Assembly (NCBI GenBank): GCA_020859965.1
Contig: JAJBVF010000540.1
Location: forward strand, 1-11,253
Source: Clostridiales bacterium
GTDB lineage: Bacteria > Bacillota > Clostridia > Lachnospirales > Lachnospiraceae
Direction: 5' to 3'
Length of the DNA stretch: 11,253 nucleotides
How positions within the stretch are numbered: position 1 is the stretch's first letter; every line of letters starts with the position of its first letter. Positions 4,445-11,253 of this stretch are shown here, one piece after another. The notes under the pieces were generated by a model. That model searched no databases and was not told the DNA's origin. It saw only the letters and a program-made list of their open reading frames with translations. The translations under genes and the position numbers were made by a program.

Positions 4445-6757
4445 TTACACCAGTGCCGTTTTCAGCACCTCCGGCATAGTACCCGCATACACAAGCTTCA
4501 GCCCGTCCTTTATCTCATCCTGGATATCCGCAATATCCGTTTTGTTCTCCGTTGGCACGATCACAGTCGTGATCCCGGCCTGCTTCGCCGCAAGAAGCTT
4601 TTCCTTTAGTCCTCCGATAGCCAGAACTCTGCCGCGCAGCGTAATCTCACCGGTCATTGCTACATCTGCGCGCACAGGGATTGCAGTGATCGCGGACAGG
4701 ATCGCGGTCGCCATCGTGATCCCGGCTGACGGTCCATCTTTAGGCACGGCTCCTTCCGGAATATGGATATGAATATCATTTTTCGTAAAAAAGTCCGGAT
4801 CAATGCTATACTGATTCCCCAGTGACCGCACATAGCTGATCGCCGTGCGTGCCGATTCCTTCATCACATCGCCAAGCTGGCCGGTCAGCAGGAATTCGCC
4901 CTTTCCAGGCATCGTGTTTACTTCGATCTGCAGCGTATCGCCGCCGACGCTGGTCCATGCCAGTCCGCGCACGATACCTACATCGTTCTTCGCATTCTTT
5001 TTCAGAATCGTGCTTCGCTTCCTGCCCAGGTATTTTTCCAGATTCTTTTCCGTAATCTTTACTGAGGAGGCTCCATCCTCCAGGATCTCTCGCGCCGCTT
5101 TCCGGCAAAGCTCTCCGATCCTGCGTTCCAGCTGGCGCACGCCGGCCTCTTTGGTATAAGAATCGATCACCGTCGTCATCGCCGACTTCGTGATCGTCAG
5201 CTGTCCTTTTTTCAGGCCATTGTGCTGCAGCTGCTTCTTCATCAGATGTTCACGCGCGATATGAAGCTTTTCATTCGATGTGTAGCTGGTCACCTCAATG
5301 ATTTCCATACGATCCAACAACGGCCGCGGAATCGTGTGCACATCATTCGCAGTCGCAAGAAAGAGCACTTCCGACAAATCGATTGGCAGCTCCACATAAT
5401 TATCCCGAAAACGATAATTCTGTTCTGAATCGAGCACCTCCAGCAATGCAGAGGAAGTGTCTCCCTTATAATCGCTGCTCACCTTGTCGATCTCATCCAA
5501 CAGCATCAGCGGATTCCGGACGCCAGCCTGACGCAAACCGTCCGCGATACGTCCCGGCATCGCTCCGACATACGTGCGCCGGTGTCCGCGGATTTCCGCC
5601 TCATCACGCACACCACCCAGACTAATTCGTACAAATTTCTTATCAAGAGCACGCGCGATCGACTGTGCGATCGAAGTCTTCCCGGTTCCGGGCGGTCCCA
5701 CCAGGCAAATGATCGGACTGTCGCCCTTCTCCGTCAGGGAACGCACCGCCAGGAATTCCAATACACGCTCTTTGACTTTTTCCAGTCCATAATGATCCTG
5801 ATCCAGGATCTTTCTGGCATTCTTCAGATCGTGATTATCTGTAGACGCCTTTTCCCACGGAAGTTCCAGGAGTGTCTCTATATAACCGCGCAGCACAGAG
5901 CTTTCGGCAGAATTATTCCCGATACTTTTCAGGCGCTCCGATTCTTTGCGGATTTTATTTTTTACTTCTTCCGGTGCAGCCAGCTTTTCCGCTGCTTCCT
6001 TATAATGCTTCACATCTGTGAGCAGCGTATCTTCACCCAGCTCCTCCTGAATCACGCGGATCTGCTCCCGAAGGACATATTCCCGCTGATTTTTATCCAC
6101 CCGCGCTTTTACCTTCTGCTGAATCTCATTCTGTACCTGCAGAATCTCCATTTCCCGTACGATCAATGTACAGAGCAAATCGTAGCGTTCCTGCATACCG
6201 TTCGCTTCCAGAAGGCGCTGGCGTTCCTCATAATGCATCGGCAGATGAACGCACACAGCCATCGTCAGCTTCTCAAAGCTGTGGATATCCAAAAGCTGAC
6301 GGAGCATGTCCTTGCTGAATTTCTGATTGACCTGCGCATATCTTGTCAGAAGATCTGCCAGGCCGCGCGTCATCGCCTCTTCGGTAAGGCCGTCAAGTTC
6401 ATTTTGTTCGTCCCCGAGTATCTCCACCTGCGCCCGCAGATAGCCATCCTCATTTGATATACTCAAAAGGTGTCCCCGTTCCAGGCCCTCCGCCCGCACG
6501 CGCACGATTTCCTTCGGCAGCTTTGCGATATTCATAACCTTCGCTGCCACACCAATCTCATACAGATTTTGCAGACCCGGGTCACTCACATCCGGATCCT
6601 TCTGTGTCACAAGAAATATTGCCTGATCCACTGCCATCGCTTCTTCGACAGCCCGAATCGACTGTCCCCGGCTGACATCAAAATTCAATATCATTGTCGG
6701 AAATACAGTCAGATTCCGAAGAGGGATCACAGGCATGCTTCTGATCATGTCTCCCAT
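4445..6757 (-). CDS. lon: ATP-dependent protease Lon (LonA type)
   Basis: The 770-residue protein is full-length LonA. The N-terminal substrate-binding domain starts around PVIPLRNLTVFP and runs to about residue 200, followed by a helical, coiled-coil-like segment. The AAA+ module has Walker A GPPGTGKT (354-361) and Walker B LMLLDEID (417-424). The C-terminal serine-lysine protease has PKDGPSAG with Ser677 and GGLKEK with Lys720, 43 residues apart as in E. coli Lon. It is a cytosolic hexamer that unfolds and degrades damaged and some regulatory proteins. The start is not certain: the first ATG (6755-6757) has only a modest AAAGAG site, while ATGs at codons 4 and 8 are possible because GGGAG lies between codons 1 and 3. 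No convincing private promoter is seen. The 269-bp gap from clpX holds two structured repeat units, and no lonB lies between clpX and lon. Confidence 0.97.
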   Translation of the reverse strand: MGDMIRSMPVIPLRNLTVFPTMILNFDVSRGQSIRAVEEAMAVDQAIFLVTQKDPDVSDPGLQNLYEIGVAAKVMNIAKLPKEIVRVRAEGLERGHLLSISNEDGYLRAQVEILGDEQNELDGLTEEAMTRGLADLLTRYAQVNQKFSKDMLRQLLDIHSFEKLTMAVCVHLPMHYEERQRLLEANGMQERYDLLCTLIVREMEILQVQNEIQQKVKARVDKNQREYVLREQIRVIQEELGEDTLLTDVKHYKEAAEKLAAPEEVKNKIRKESERLKSIGNNSAESSVLRGYIETLLELPWEKASTDNHDLKNARKILDQDHYGLEKVKERVLEFLAVRSLTEKGDSPIICLVGPPGTGKTSIAQSIARALDKKFVRISLGGVRDEAEIRGHRRTYVGAMPGRIADGLRQAGVRNPLMLLDEIDKVSSDYKGDTSSALLEVLDSEQNYRFRDNYVELPIDLSEVLFLATANDVHTIPRPLLDRMEIIEVTSYTSNEKLHIAREHLMKKQLQHNGLKKGQLTITKSAMTTVIDSYTKEAGVRQLERRIGELCRKAAREILEDGASSVKITEKNLEKYLGRKRSTILKKNAKNDVGIVRGLAWTSVGGDTLQIEVNTMPGKGEFLLTGQLGDVMKESARTAISYVRSLGNQYSIDPDFFTKNDIHIHIPEGAVPKDGPSAGITMATAILSAITAIPVRADVAMTGEITLRGRVLAIGGLKEKLLAAKQAGITTVIVPTENKTDIADIQDEIKDGLKLVYAGTMPEVLKTALV

Positions 6758-6784
6758 ATACGTCTCTTTCTATTGTATTGTTTA

Positions 6785-6867
6785 ATCGGGCAGGAGGCGA
6801 CTTATCGACTCCTGCTCGCCCGCGCGAGCCGGGTGCAGCTTCAGCCGCAAAACTCCTTTCCCGGCTC
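6785..6867 (-). repeat. Structured intergenic repeat, unit C2
   Basis: This unit is in the same orientation as clpX and lon transcription. Hairpin 1 has outer arms GAGCCGGG and CCCGGCTC (6860-6867 with 6826-6833 on the plus strand), the 10-base internal loop AAAGGAGTTT (6850-6859) and an inner stem TGCGGC with GCTGCA around a TGAA loop, including one G-U pair. Hairpin 2 has GCAGGAG with CTCCTGC (6790-6796 and 6809-6815) and a small inner CGA/TCG pairing. It ends about 28 bp before the lon start codon, so it would lie in the lon leader if the gene is read from clpX. Confidence 0.85.
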
Positions 6868-6962
6868 TGCAATCGAGTAGGAGGCGCCTTTTGCCTCTTA
6901 CTCGCCCGCGCGGGCTGCGCCCGGCGATAGCCGGGAAACTCCTCTCGCAGCCCTGCGCATAT
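6868..6962 (-). repeat. Structured intergenic repeat, unit C1
   Basis: This is the first unit of the clpX-lon array, starting with the same ATATGCGCAG as unit A (plus-strand 6953-6962). Outer stem: GGGCTGCG with CGCAGCCC (6946-6953 and 6912-6919). Inner stem: CCCGGC with GCCGGG around TATC (6920-6935). The internal loop is AGAGGAGTTT (6936-6945). Hairpin 2: GAGTAAGAGGC with GCCTCCTACTC (6893-6903 and 6875-6885), with one mismatch. Compared with units A and C2 the hairpin 1 stem bases differ, but pairing is restored on the opposite arm. Confidence 0.85.
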
Positions 6963-6967
6963 TAAGT

Positions 6968-6996
6968 CGCAGCCTGACAATTACTGCCAGGCTGCG
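6968..6996 (-). terminator. Hairpin after clpX, weak or leaky terminator candidate
   Basis: CGCAGCCTG and CAGGCTGCG form a perfect 9-bp stem with an 11-base loop, about 30 bp after the clpX stop. On the transcribed strand it is followed by ACTTAATATG rather than a U-run, so strong intrinsic termination is unlikely. It may mark the clpX mRNA 3' end or let some transcription through to lon. Confidence 0.4.
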
Positions 6997-7026
6997 CGAA
7001 TATTTCTTTTTATGGCATACTTTCAT

Positions 7027-8313
7027 TCAGGCAGACTCTTCCATAAAGCCGAATCTGCGTTTTCTCCTTGGCGGAAGCTCCTTCGTACGATAAGTCAGCT
7101 CCGGCTCACCGGTGCCTTCCACAGCTTCCTTTGTCACCAGACAGGTCGCGATCGTATCATCGGAAGGAATCCGGAACATCAGATCCATCATCGTCGTCTC
7201 CATGATTGCACGAAGTCCTCTCGCTCCTGTTTTGCGCTTGATGGTGCGATCTGCGATCGCCTCAATCGCCTCAGGAGTAAAGGAAAGCTCCACATCGTCC
7301 AGTCCCAACAGACCCTGATACTGCTTGATAAGCGCATTCTTCGGCTCCGTCAGAATACGGATCAGAGCATCGCGATCCAGCTCATCCAGAGAAACCACTA
7401 CCGGCACACGCCCCATGAACTCCGGAATCATACCGAATTTAATGAAATCTTCCGGAAGCGCCTGTTTTAAAACCTCGCCGACATTGCGGTCGCCTGTCTG
7501 GGTAAGCTCAGAACCAAAACCAATCCCTTTGCGGTCCATTCGGTTCTCAATGATTTTATCCAGGCCTTCAAAAGCACCGCCGCAGATAAACAGAATATTG
7601 GTCGTATCAATCTGCAGAAGTTCCTGATGCGGGTGCTTCCGTCCACCCTGCGGTGGTACAGAAGCTACAGTACCTTCCAGGATCTTCAGCAGCGCCTGCT
7701 GTACACCTTCACCGGAAACATCACGCGTGATCGAAGCGTTCTCGGATTTGCGCGTGATCTTATCAATCTCATCAATGTAAATAATGCCATGCTCCGCCTT
7801 GGGAATATCATAGTCTGCGGCCTGGATGATCTTAAGCAGGATATTCTCTACATCTTCTCCGACATATCCGGCCTCAGTCAGCGCTGTCGCGTCCGCAATT
7901 GCAAAAGGTACATTCAGCAGTCTGGCCAGTGTCTGAGCCAGCATGGTTTTTCCGCTGCCAGTCGGACCCAGCATCAGGATATTGCTTTTCTGAACCTCCA
8001 CATCCAGATACTTCCCGCTGGTAATTCTCTTGTAATGATTGTACACTGCCACGGACAGAGCTTTCTTTGCCGCATCCTGCCCGATCACATATTCATCCAG
8101 AAAAGCTTTGATTTCAGCCGGCTTCAGGAGATTGATTCCATCCGCATCTCCGAATTCTTCTTCTGCCAGCTCTTCTTCTACAATCTCAGCACAGATATCA
8201 ATACATTCCTCACAGATATAGACCCCATTCGGACCCGCTATCAGCTTGCGTACCTGATCCTCCGTCTTATTGCAGAAGGAGCATCTGACTTTTTCAACGA
8301 TTTTTCCCGGCAT
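7027..8313 (-). CDS. clpX: ATP-dependent Clp protease ATP-binding subunit ClpX
   Basis: The 428-residue AAA+ unfoldase feeds substrates into ClpP. The N-terminal zinc-binding domain has Cys11, Cys14, Cys34 and Cys37. Further motifs in order are Walker A GPTGSGKT (116-123), the pore loop GYVG (149-152), Walker B IIYIDEID (177-184), the RKH loop (225-227), the ClpP-docking IGF loop (264-266) and the sensor-2 region GARGLR (363-368). All key residues are present and the length is normal. The ATG at 8311-8313 has GAGGTGGAG just upstream. It starts 36 bp after the clpP stop and is very likely in the same transcript. The 3' side carries a 9-bp hairpin and then the repeat array that separates it from lon. 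Confidence 0.98.
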   Translation of the reverse strand: MPGKIVEKVRCSFCNKTEDQVRKLIAGPNGVYICEECIDICAEIVEEELAEEEFGDADGINLLKPAEIKAFLDEYVIGQDAAKKALSVAVYNHYKRITSGKYLDVEVQKSNILMLGPTGSGKTMLAQTLARLLNVPFAIADATALTEAGYVGEDVENILLKIIQAADYDIPKAEHGIIYIDEIDKITRKSENASITRDVSGEGVQQALLKILEGTVASVPPQGGRKHPHQELLQIDTTNILFICGGAFEGLDKIIENRMDRKGIGFGSELTQTGDRNVGEVLKQALPEDFIKFGMIPEFMGRVPVVVSLDELDRDALIRILTEPKNALIKQYQGLLGLDDVELSFTPEAIEAIADRTIKRKTGARGLRAIMETTMMDLMFRIPSDDTIATCLVTKEAVEGTGEPELTYRTKELPPRRKRRFGFMEESA

Positions 8314-8349
8314 ATCTCCACCTCATTCTTTATACGCAGCCTTTGCTTC

Positions 8350-8931
8350 TTACCTGGATGTCACCACTTCATCGATCAGTCCATAAGCCTTTGCTTCTTC
8401 GGCCGTCATCCAGTTGTCCCGCTCTGTATCAGCCGCAATCACTTCGAAAGGCTGACCGGTATTGGCCGCCAGCATCTCATTCAGCTTCTGCTTCGTCTGC
8501 AAGATCTTATCAGCCACGATCTTGATATCCGTCGCCTGGCCCTGCGCACCGCCGGAAGGCTGATGGATCATCACTTCCGAATTCGGAAGCGCATATCTCT
8601 TTCCCTTCTGGCCGCCGGCGAGCAGGAACGCGCCCATGCTTGCCGCCATCCCCATACAGATCGTGGAAACATCGCACTTCACATAATGCATTGTATCGTA
8701 AATCGCAAGTCCGGCCGACACGGAGCCACCCGGACTGTTGATATACAGATGAATATCTTTGTTCGGATCCTCAGACTCCAGGAACAGAAGCTGCGCAACG
8801 ATCAGATTCGCGCTCACGTCTGTGACTTCCTCTCCGAGGAAAATAATACGATCCTTCAGCAGTCTCGAATAAATATCATAAGAACGTTCGCCCCTGCCCG
8901 TCTGTTCGATAACATAAGGCACAAAACTCAT
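8350..8931 (-). CDS. clpP: ATP-dependent Clp protease proteolytic subunit ClpP
   Basis: The 193-residue serine peptidase forms the double heptameric chamber used by ClpX and other Clp ATPases. The catalytic triad is visible: Ser98 in GMAASMGA, His123 in MIHQPSGG and Asp172 in TERDNWM. The oxyanion region SPGGSVSAG lies at about 66-74. The N-terminus MSFVPYVIEQTGRGERSYDI is typical of ClpP, with a short leader that is usually removed. The ATG at 8929-8931 follows GGGGGAAGG. The gene lies between tig and clpX, the order found in many clostridia and proteobacteria. The 174-bp gap from tig has no clear promoter but strong predicted RNA structure, so co-transcription with tig is likely. Confidence 0.98.
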   Translation of the reverse strand: MSFVPYVIEQTGRGERSYDIYSRLLKDRIIFLGEEVTDVSANLIVAQLLFLESEDPNKDIHLYINSPGGSVSAGLAIYDTMHYVKCDVSTICMGMAASMGAFLLAGGQKGKRYALPNSEVMIHQPSGGAQGQATDIKIVADKILQTKQKLNEMLAANTGQPFEVIAADTERDNWMTAEEAKAYGLIDEVVTSR

Positions 8932-8960
8932 ACTATCCTTCCCCCTTATTTTTTCACACG

Positions 8961-9025
8961 ACGGCCTCCGGGAGCATTTCCCCGGAAATCGCAGGCTTTA
9001 AAATCCTGACACTGCCTGCCGCCGT
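8961..9025 (-). other. Candidate three-way-junction RNA structure upstream of clpP
   Basis: Three stems nest into a junction. P1 is ACGGC (8961-8965) with GCCGT (9021-9025). P2 is GCAGGC (8991-8996) with GCCTGC (9014-9019). P3 is TCCGGG (8967-8972) with CCCGGA (8981-8986). All are perfect pairs on the transcribed strand and use most of the 65 bases. It ends about 30 bp before the clpP start. It matches no riboswitch I recognise, and the fold is from inspection only. Confidence 0.45.
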
Positions 9026-9034
9026 AAAACTTCA

Positions 9035-9095
9035 CTACAGTCACACCCGATCTGGTAAACGCTGTCGTTGTCCGCCATACAGGTGTGACCTATAG
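9035..9095 (-). other. Long nested inverted repeat just after tig
   Basis: GTCACACC (9040-9047) pairs perfectly with GGTGTGAC (9082-9089), and flanking CTACA with TATAG lengthens the stem with one G-U pair and a single bulge. Inside lie TGG with CCA (9053-9055, 9075-9077) and AACG with CGTT (9058-9061, 9066-9069) around a 4-base loop. It begins about 11 bp after the tig stop. No U-run follows, so it does not look like a plain terminator; mRNA 3'-end protection or processing is possible. Confidence 0.5.
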
Positions 9096-9105
9096 TATTT
9101 ATTCT

Positions 9106-10455
9106 TTATTCATTTGTCTCAGAAGATGCTCCATCTACAGCGATCTCTTCCGGCTCTGCCAGAGCAACTTCTACTTCTACCGCCTCGTCACGGATGAGAT
9201 CTGCGGCAGCCTGGATTGCCAGGTCTTCTTTCATCTGCTTCGCTTCTTCTTCGCCGATCAGCTCTTTGAGCTTCTCAAACTCCATCTTATAAGAATCCGC
9301 CATCTTCTGAATCTCTTCATCCAGACGCTCATCGCTGATCTCGATATTCTCTGCCTTTGCGACTGCTTCCAATACCAGAGAATTCTGAATCCGCTTCAGA
9401 GCCTCCGGACGCATCTGTGCCTTCAGCGCATCCTGCGTCATCCCCAGCATCTGCATATACTGCTCCATGGAAATACCCTGAGACTGGATCCGGTTCGCAA
9501 AATCATCGATCATACGGCGAACCTGCTCCTCAACCATCGGTTCCGGAATTTCCATCTGCGCATTCTCTACCGCTTTTTCAAGAGCCTTGTTTCCTTTTAC
9601 ACGCTTTGCCTCTTCCATCTTCGTATTCAGAAGCTTCGCGCGCACATCGTCCTTGTATTCTTCCAGAGTATCAAATTCGGATACATCCTGTGCAAATTCA
9701 TCATCCGCTTCCGGAAGTTCTTTCACAGTAATCTCATTTACCTTGCACTTAAATACAGCAGGCTTTCCCTGAAGTTCTTCAGCCTGATAATTTTCCGGGA
9801 AAGTCACATTCACTTCTACATCTTCCCCAATTGCTTTGCCAATCAGCTGCTCTTCAAATCCAGGAATGAAGCTGCCTGAACCGATCGTCAGCGGATAATC
9901 CGTACCCTTGCCGCCTTCAAAAGCTTCCCCATCTACAAAGCCCTCAAAGTCCAGCTTGATCATATCGCCATTTTCTACCGGACGATCATCAATATCAATC
10001 ACACGAGAATTCTTCTCGCGTTCCTTGTCGATCTCAGCGTCTACATCTGCCTCTGATACCTCTGCCAGAGTCTTTTCCACTTCCAGACCCTTGTATTCGC
10101 CAAGCGTCACTTCCGGCTTCAGCGCTACTTCCGCTGTAAAAATAAACGGCTTGCCCTCTTCGATCTGAACAATATCAACCGTCGGACGGGATACGATCGT
10201 CTCTCCACACTCATCAGCAGCCTTCGGATAAGCTTCGTTGATCGCCCGGTTTGCTGCATCTTCAAAGAAAATGCCTGCTCCATACATCTTCTGGATCATC
10301 TTGCGCGGAGCCTTACCCTTACGAAATCCAGGAACCGTAATCCTGCTTTTCTCTGCCTTATATGCTTTATCCAGCGCAGCGATAAAATCTTCCGCCGAAA
10401 CCTCGATCGTAAGCTTTGCCATGTTCTTTTCCAGCTTCTCTACCTGTACACCCAT
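9106..10455 (-). CDS. tig: Trigger factor, ribosome-associated chaperone and peptidyl-prolyl isomerase
   Basis: The 449-residue protein has the three trigger-factor domains. The N-terminal ribosome-binding domain carries the signature GFRKGKAP (43-50), which docks near the polypeptide exit tunnel. An FKBP-type isomerase domain covers about 160-245 (DMIKLDFEGF, GSGSFIPGFE). The C-terminal helical chaperone domain follows and ends in an acidic tail rich in E and A. It shelters nascent chains and speeds proline isomerisation. The ATG at 10453-10455 follows AAGGAGG with a rather long 11-base spacer, and the protein starts MGVQVEKLEKNMAKLTIEV as expected. It leads the tig-clpP-clpX block. A candidate extended -10 promoter and a leader with two hairpins lie upstream. 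No CtsR-type or CIRCE operator was seen. Confidence 0.97.
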   Translation of the reverse strand: MGVQVEKLEKNMAKLTIEVSAEDFIAALDKAYKAEKSRITVPGFRKGKAPRKMIQKMYGAGIFFEDAANRAINEAYPKAADECGETIVSRPTVDIVQIEEGKPFIFTAEVALKPEVTLGEYKGLEVEKTLAEVSEADVDAEIDKEREKNSRVIDIDDRPVENGDMIKLDFEGFVDGEAFEGGKGTDYPLTIGSGSFIPGFEEQLIGKAIGEDVEVNVTFPENYQAEELQGKPAVFKCKVNEITVKELPEADDEFAQDVSEFDTLEEYKDDVRAKLLNTKMEEAKRVKGNKALEKAVENAQMEIPEPMVEEQVRRMIDDFANRIQSQGISMEQYMQMLGMTQDALKAQMRPEALKRIQNSLVLEAVAKAENIEISDERLDEEIQKMADSYKMEFEKLKELIGEEEAKQMKEDLAIQAAADLIRDEAVEVEVALAEPEEIAVDGASSETNE

Positions 10456-10492
10456 TGTACTGTATTCCTCCTTGATTCCTGAATCCTGATCG

Positions 10493-10506
10493 CAGGGAAA
10501 TCCCTG
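10493..10506 (-). other. Leader hairpin 2 of tig
   Basis: CAGGGATTTCCCTG is a perfect inverted repeat that folds into a 5-6 bp stem with a very small loop. It lies about 38 nt before the tig start codon, just upstream of the ribosome binding site. It could influence translation or mRNA stability, but no alternative partner was found. Confidence 0.45.
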
Positions 10507-10518
10507 TCCCCTGCCCTT

Positions 10519-10546
10519 TGCGCGGATCTGTCAGATTCCCGGCGCA
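10519..10546 (-). other. Leader hairpin 1 of tig
   Basis: TGCGC (10542-10546 on the minus strand) pairs with GCGCA (10519-10523). Inside, GGAATCT pairs with AGATCC with a single bulged A around a GAC loop, giving about 11 bp in all. It lies in the predicted 137-nt tig leader. There is no U-run after it, so it is not a terminator. It does not resemble a riboswitch I know. Confidence 0.5.
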
Positions 10547-10599
10547 TGTATAAATCTTCGAAAAAACCGCATAACTTTCCCGTTTGCAGTCATTTTAGT

Positions 10600-10629
10600 A
10601 GTATATCACAGCTATATTAAAAACGCCAG
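10600..10629 (-). promoter_or_regulatory. Candidate extended -10 promoter of tig
   Basis: On the minus strand TGATATACT gives an extended -10 (TATACT at 10600-10605 with TG one base upstream). The -35 region is poor (CTGGCG at 10624-10629 or TGGCGT one base on). Transcription would start near 10593, leaving a leader of about 137 nt. The -35 end comes within about 10 bp of the upstream DJ-1 gene's stop, and no terminator separates them. Confidence 0.5.
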
Positions 10630-10635
10630 TACTTT

Positions 10636-11184
10636 TTACGCGAAAATAATTCCCTTCGCCAGCTCGTCTGCCGGCTTCTGCCCCCGTAGCTGCCCCACCA
10701 GAGATAATCCACACGGAACCGCGGTTCCCATTCCGCGGCTGGTCGTCACATTACCGCAAACCTCTACCGCATTCTCTGTGACCGTCGCCCCTTTCAGCTG
10801 CTCTTCAAATCCCGGATAGCAAACAGCCGTTTTTCCTGCCAGCAGACCCAGTCCGCCAAGCACGCTCGGCGCTGCACAAATCGCTGCGATCTTTTTACCG
10901 GCGGCGGTCTGTTCTTTCAATAATTGAGCGAGTCCCTCATGTGCCGCAAGATGCTTCGTCCCCGGCATTCCTCCAGGCAATACGAACAGCTGCGCTGATG
11001 CCGCGTCCGCTTCATTAAAAAGGAGATCCGCCTTCACTTCAATCCCATGACTACCGGTGATCACAATGTGATCCATGCAGGAAACCATCTGTGTATCGAC
11101 TCCCGCTCTCCGTAAAAGATCCACCACTGTAAGTCCCTCAATCTCTTCAAATCCATCCGCCAGAAAAACATATGCCTCTGCCAT
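10636..11184 (-). CDS. DJ-1/PfpI family protein (YajL/ThiJ-like)
   Basis: The 182-residue protein has the DJ-1 fold signatures: an early DGFEEIEG with Glu16 matching the conserved acidic partner, LPGGMPG at 69-75, and the nucleophile elbow AAICAAPSVLGG with Cys103 as the reactive, oxidation-sensitive cysteine. Family members are described as redox-responsive chaperones or glyoxalase/deglycase enzymes; which applies here is unknown. I chose the ATG at 11182-11184 because AGGAAGGAAGG lies 7-8 bases before it and the protein then begins MAEAYVFLADGFE as expected. An ATG 30 bases further upstream would put that binding site inside the gene. It lies directly upstream of tig in the same direction. 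The link to protein quality control is suggestive, but tig seems to have its own promoter. Confidence 0.9.
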   Translation of the reverse strand: MAEAYVFLADGFEEIEGLTVVDLLRRAGVDTQMVSCMDHIVITGSHGIEVKADLLFNEADAASAQLFVLPGGMPGTKHLAAHEGLAQLLKEQTAAGKKIAAICAAPSVLGGLGLLAGKTAVCYPGFEEQLKGATVTENAVEVCGNVTTSRGMGTAVPCGLSLVGQLRGQKPADELAKGIIFA

Positions 11185-11253
11185 TTTGATACCTTCCTTC
11201 CTATTTATAATCATAACCTGAAGCTTTTAGCATCTTTGCTTATCCAGTTTAAC

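Noticed and set aside
6772..6777. TACAAT on the minus strand as a -10 box for lon
   Set aside because: No -35 partner exists at 16-18 bp, and transcription would start only about 8 bases before the ATG, leaving no room for a ribosome binding site.
3646..6962. The repeats as a CRISPR array or insertion sequence
   Set aside because: Units are adjacent without unique spacers, are about 87 bp and self-complementary, and no cas or transposase gene is present in the window.
6678..6980. A 100-codon minus-strand frame through the clpX-lon gap, with SRERSFAAEA-like peptides also encoded near 3740
   Set aside because: The shared peptide comes from the structured DNA repeat read in frame. There is no ribosome binding site and the frame runs into the lon start. 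Copies of the repeat may be wrongly annotated as small proteins.
7627..9009. A 460-codon open frame on the plus strand, antisense to clpP and much of clpX
   Set aside because: It mirrors two clearly real genes, has no ribosome binding site, and its composition (rich in H, R, I, L, S, Q) is that of a reverse-complement frame. No domain is visible. Similar long shadows lie antisense to metY, lon and tig (1935-2849, 5582-6457, 9085-9879).
11185..11214. An upstream ATG for the DJ-1 gene adding 10 residues
   Set aside because: The purine-rich binding site AGGAAGGAAGG lies within this stretch and is correctly spaced for the ATG at 11182-11184.

Overview
The window is chromosomal DNA from a low-to-mid GC Firmicute, most likely a clostridium of the Lachnospiraceae type. 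The evidence is the gene order tig-clpP-clpX-lon-ysxC, a clostridial-style ribosomal protein S20, consensus sigma-A promoters and strong AGGAGG-type ribosome binding sites. The placement comes from reading the proteins and could not be tested by a search. All genes except rpsT read on the minus strand.

Read in the direction of minus-strand transcription (high to low coordinate), the window opens with a DJ-1/PfpI protein (10636-11184). The protein quality-control block follows: trigger factor (tig), ClpP, ClpX and Lon, then the ribosome-assembly GTPase YsxC/EngB. Trigger factor folds nascent chains, ClpXP and Lon degrade failed or regulatory proteins, and YsxC matures the large ribosomal subunit. 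tig has a candidate promoter and a hairpin-rich leader. clpP and clpX are 36 bp apart, and lon and ysxC 31 bp apart, so both pairs are probably co-transcribed. rpsT (S20) runs the other way and converges on ysxC. It has its own promoter, a UUG start and an intrinsic terminator. Divergent from rpsT is a PLP-dependent O-acetylhomoserine sulfhydrylase (metY) with a perfect-consensus promoter. Beyond it lie a class I methyltransferase of unknown substrate and a truncated unknown gene at the window edge.

The most unusual content lies between genes. Two separate intergenic regions, rpsT/ysxC and clpX/lon, carry tandem copies of the same repeat, with a period of about 86-88 bp. Each full unit folds into two hairpins. 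The copies differ in sequence, but many of the differences are compensated across the stems, and a 10-nt purine-then-T internal loop is kept at constant length. This points to a dispersed, structured intergenic repeat family under selection for its fold. One truncated copy supplies the last codons and stop of ysxC. Separately, the tig-clpP gap can fold into a three-way junction plus a long nested hairpin of unknown function. No tRNA, rRNA, CRISPR array, transposase or phage gene was seen.
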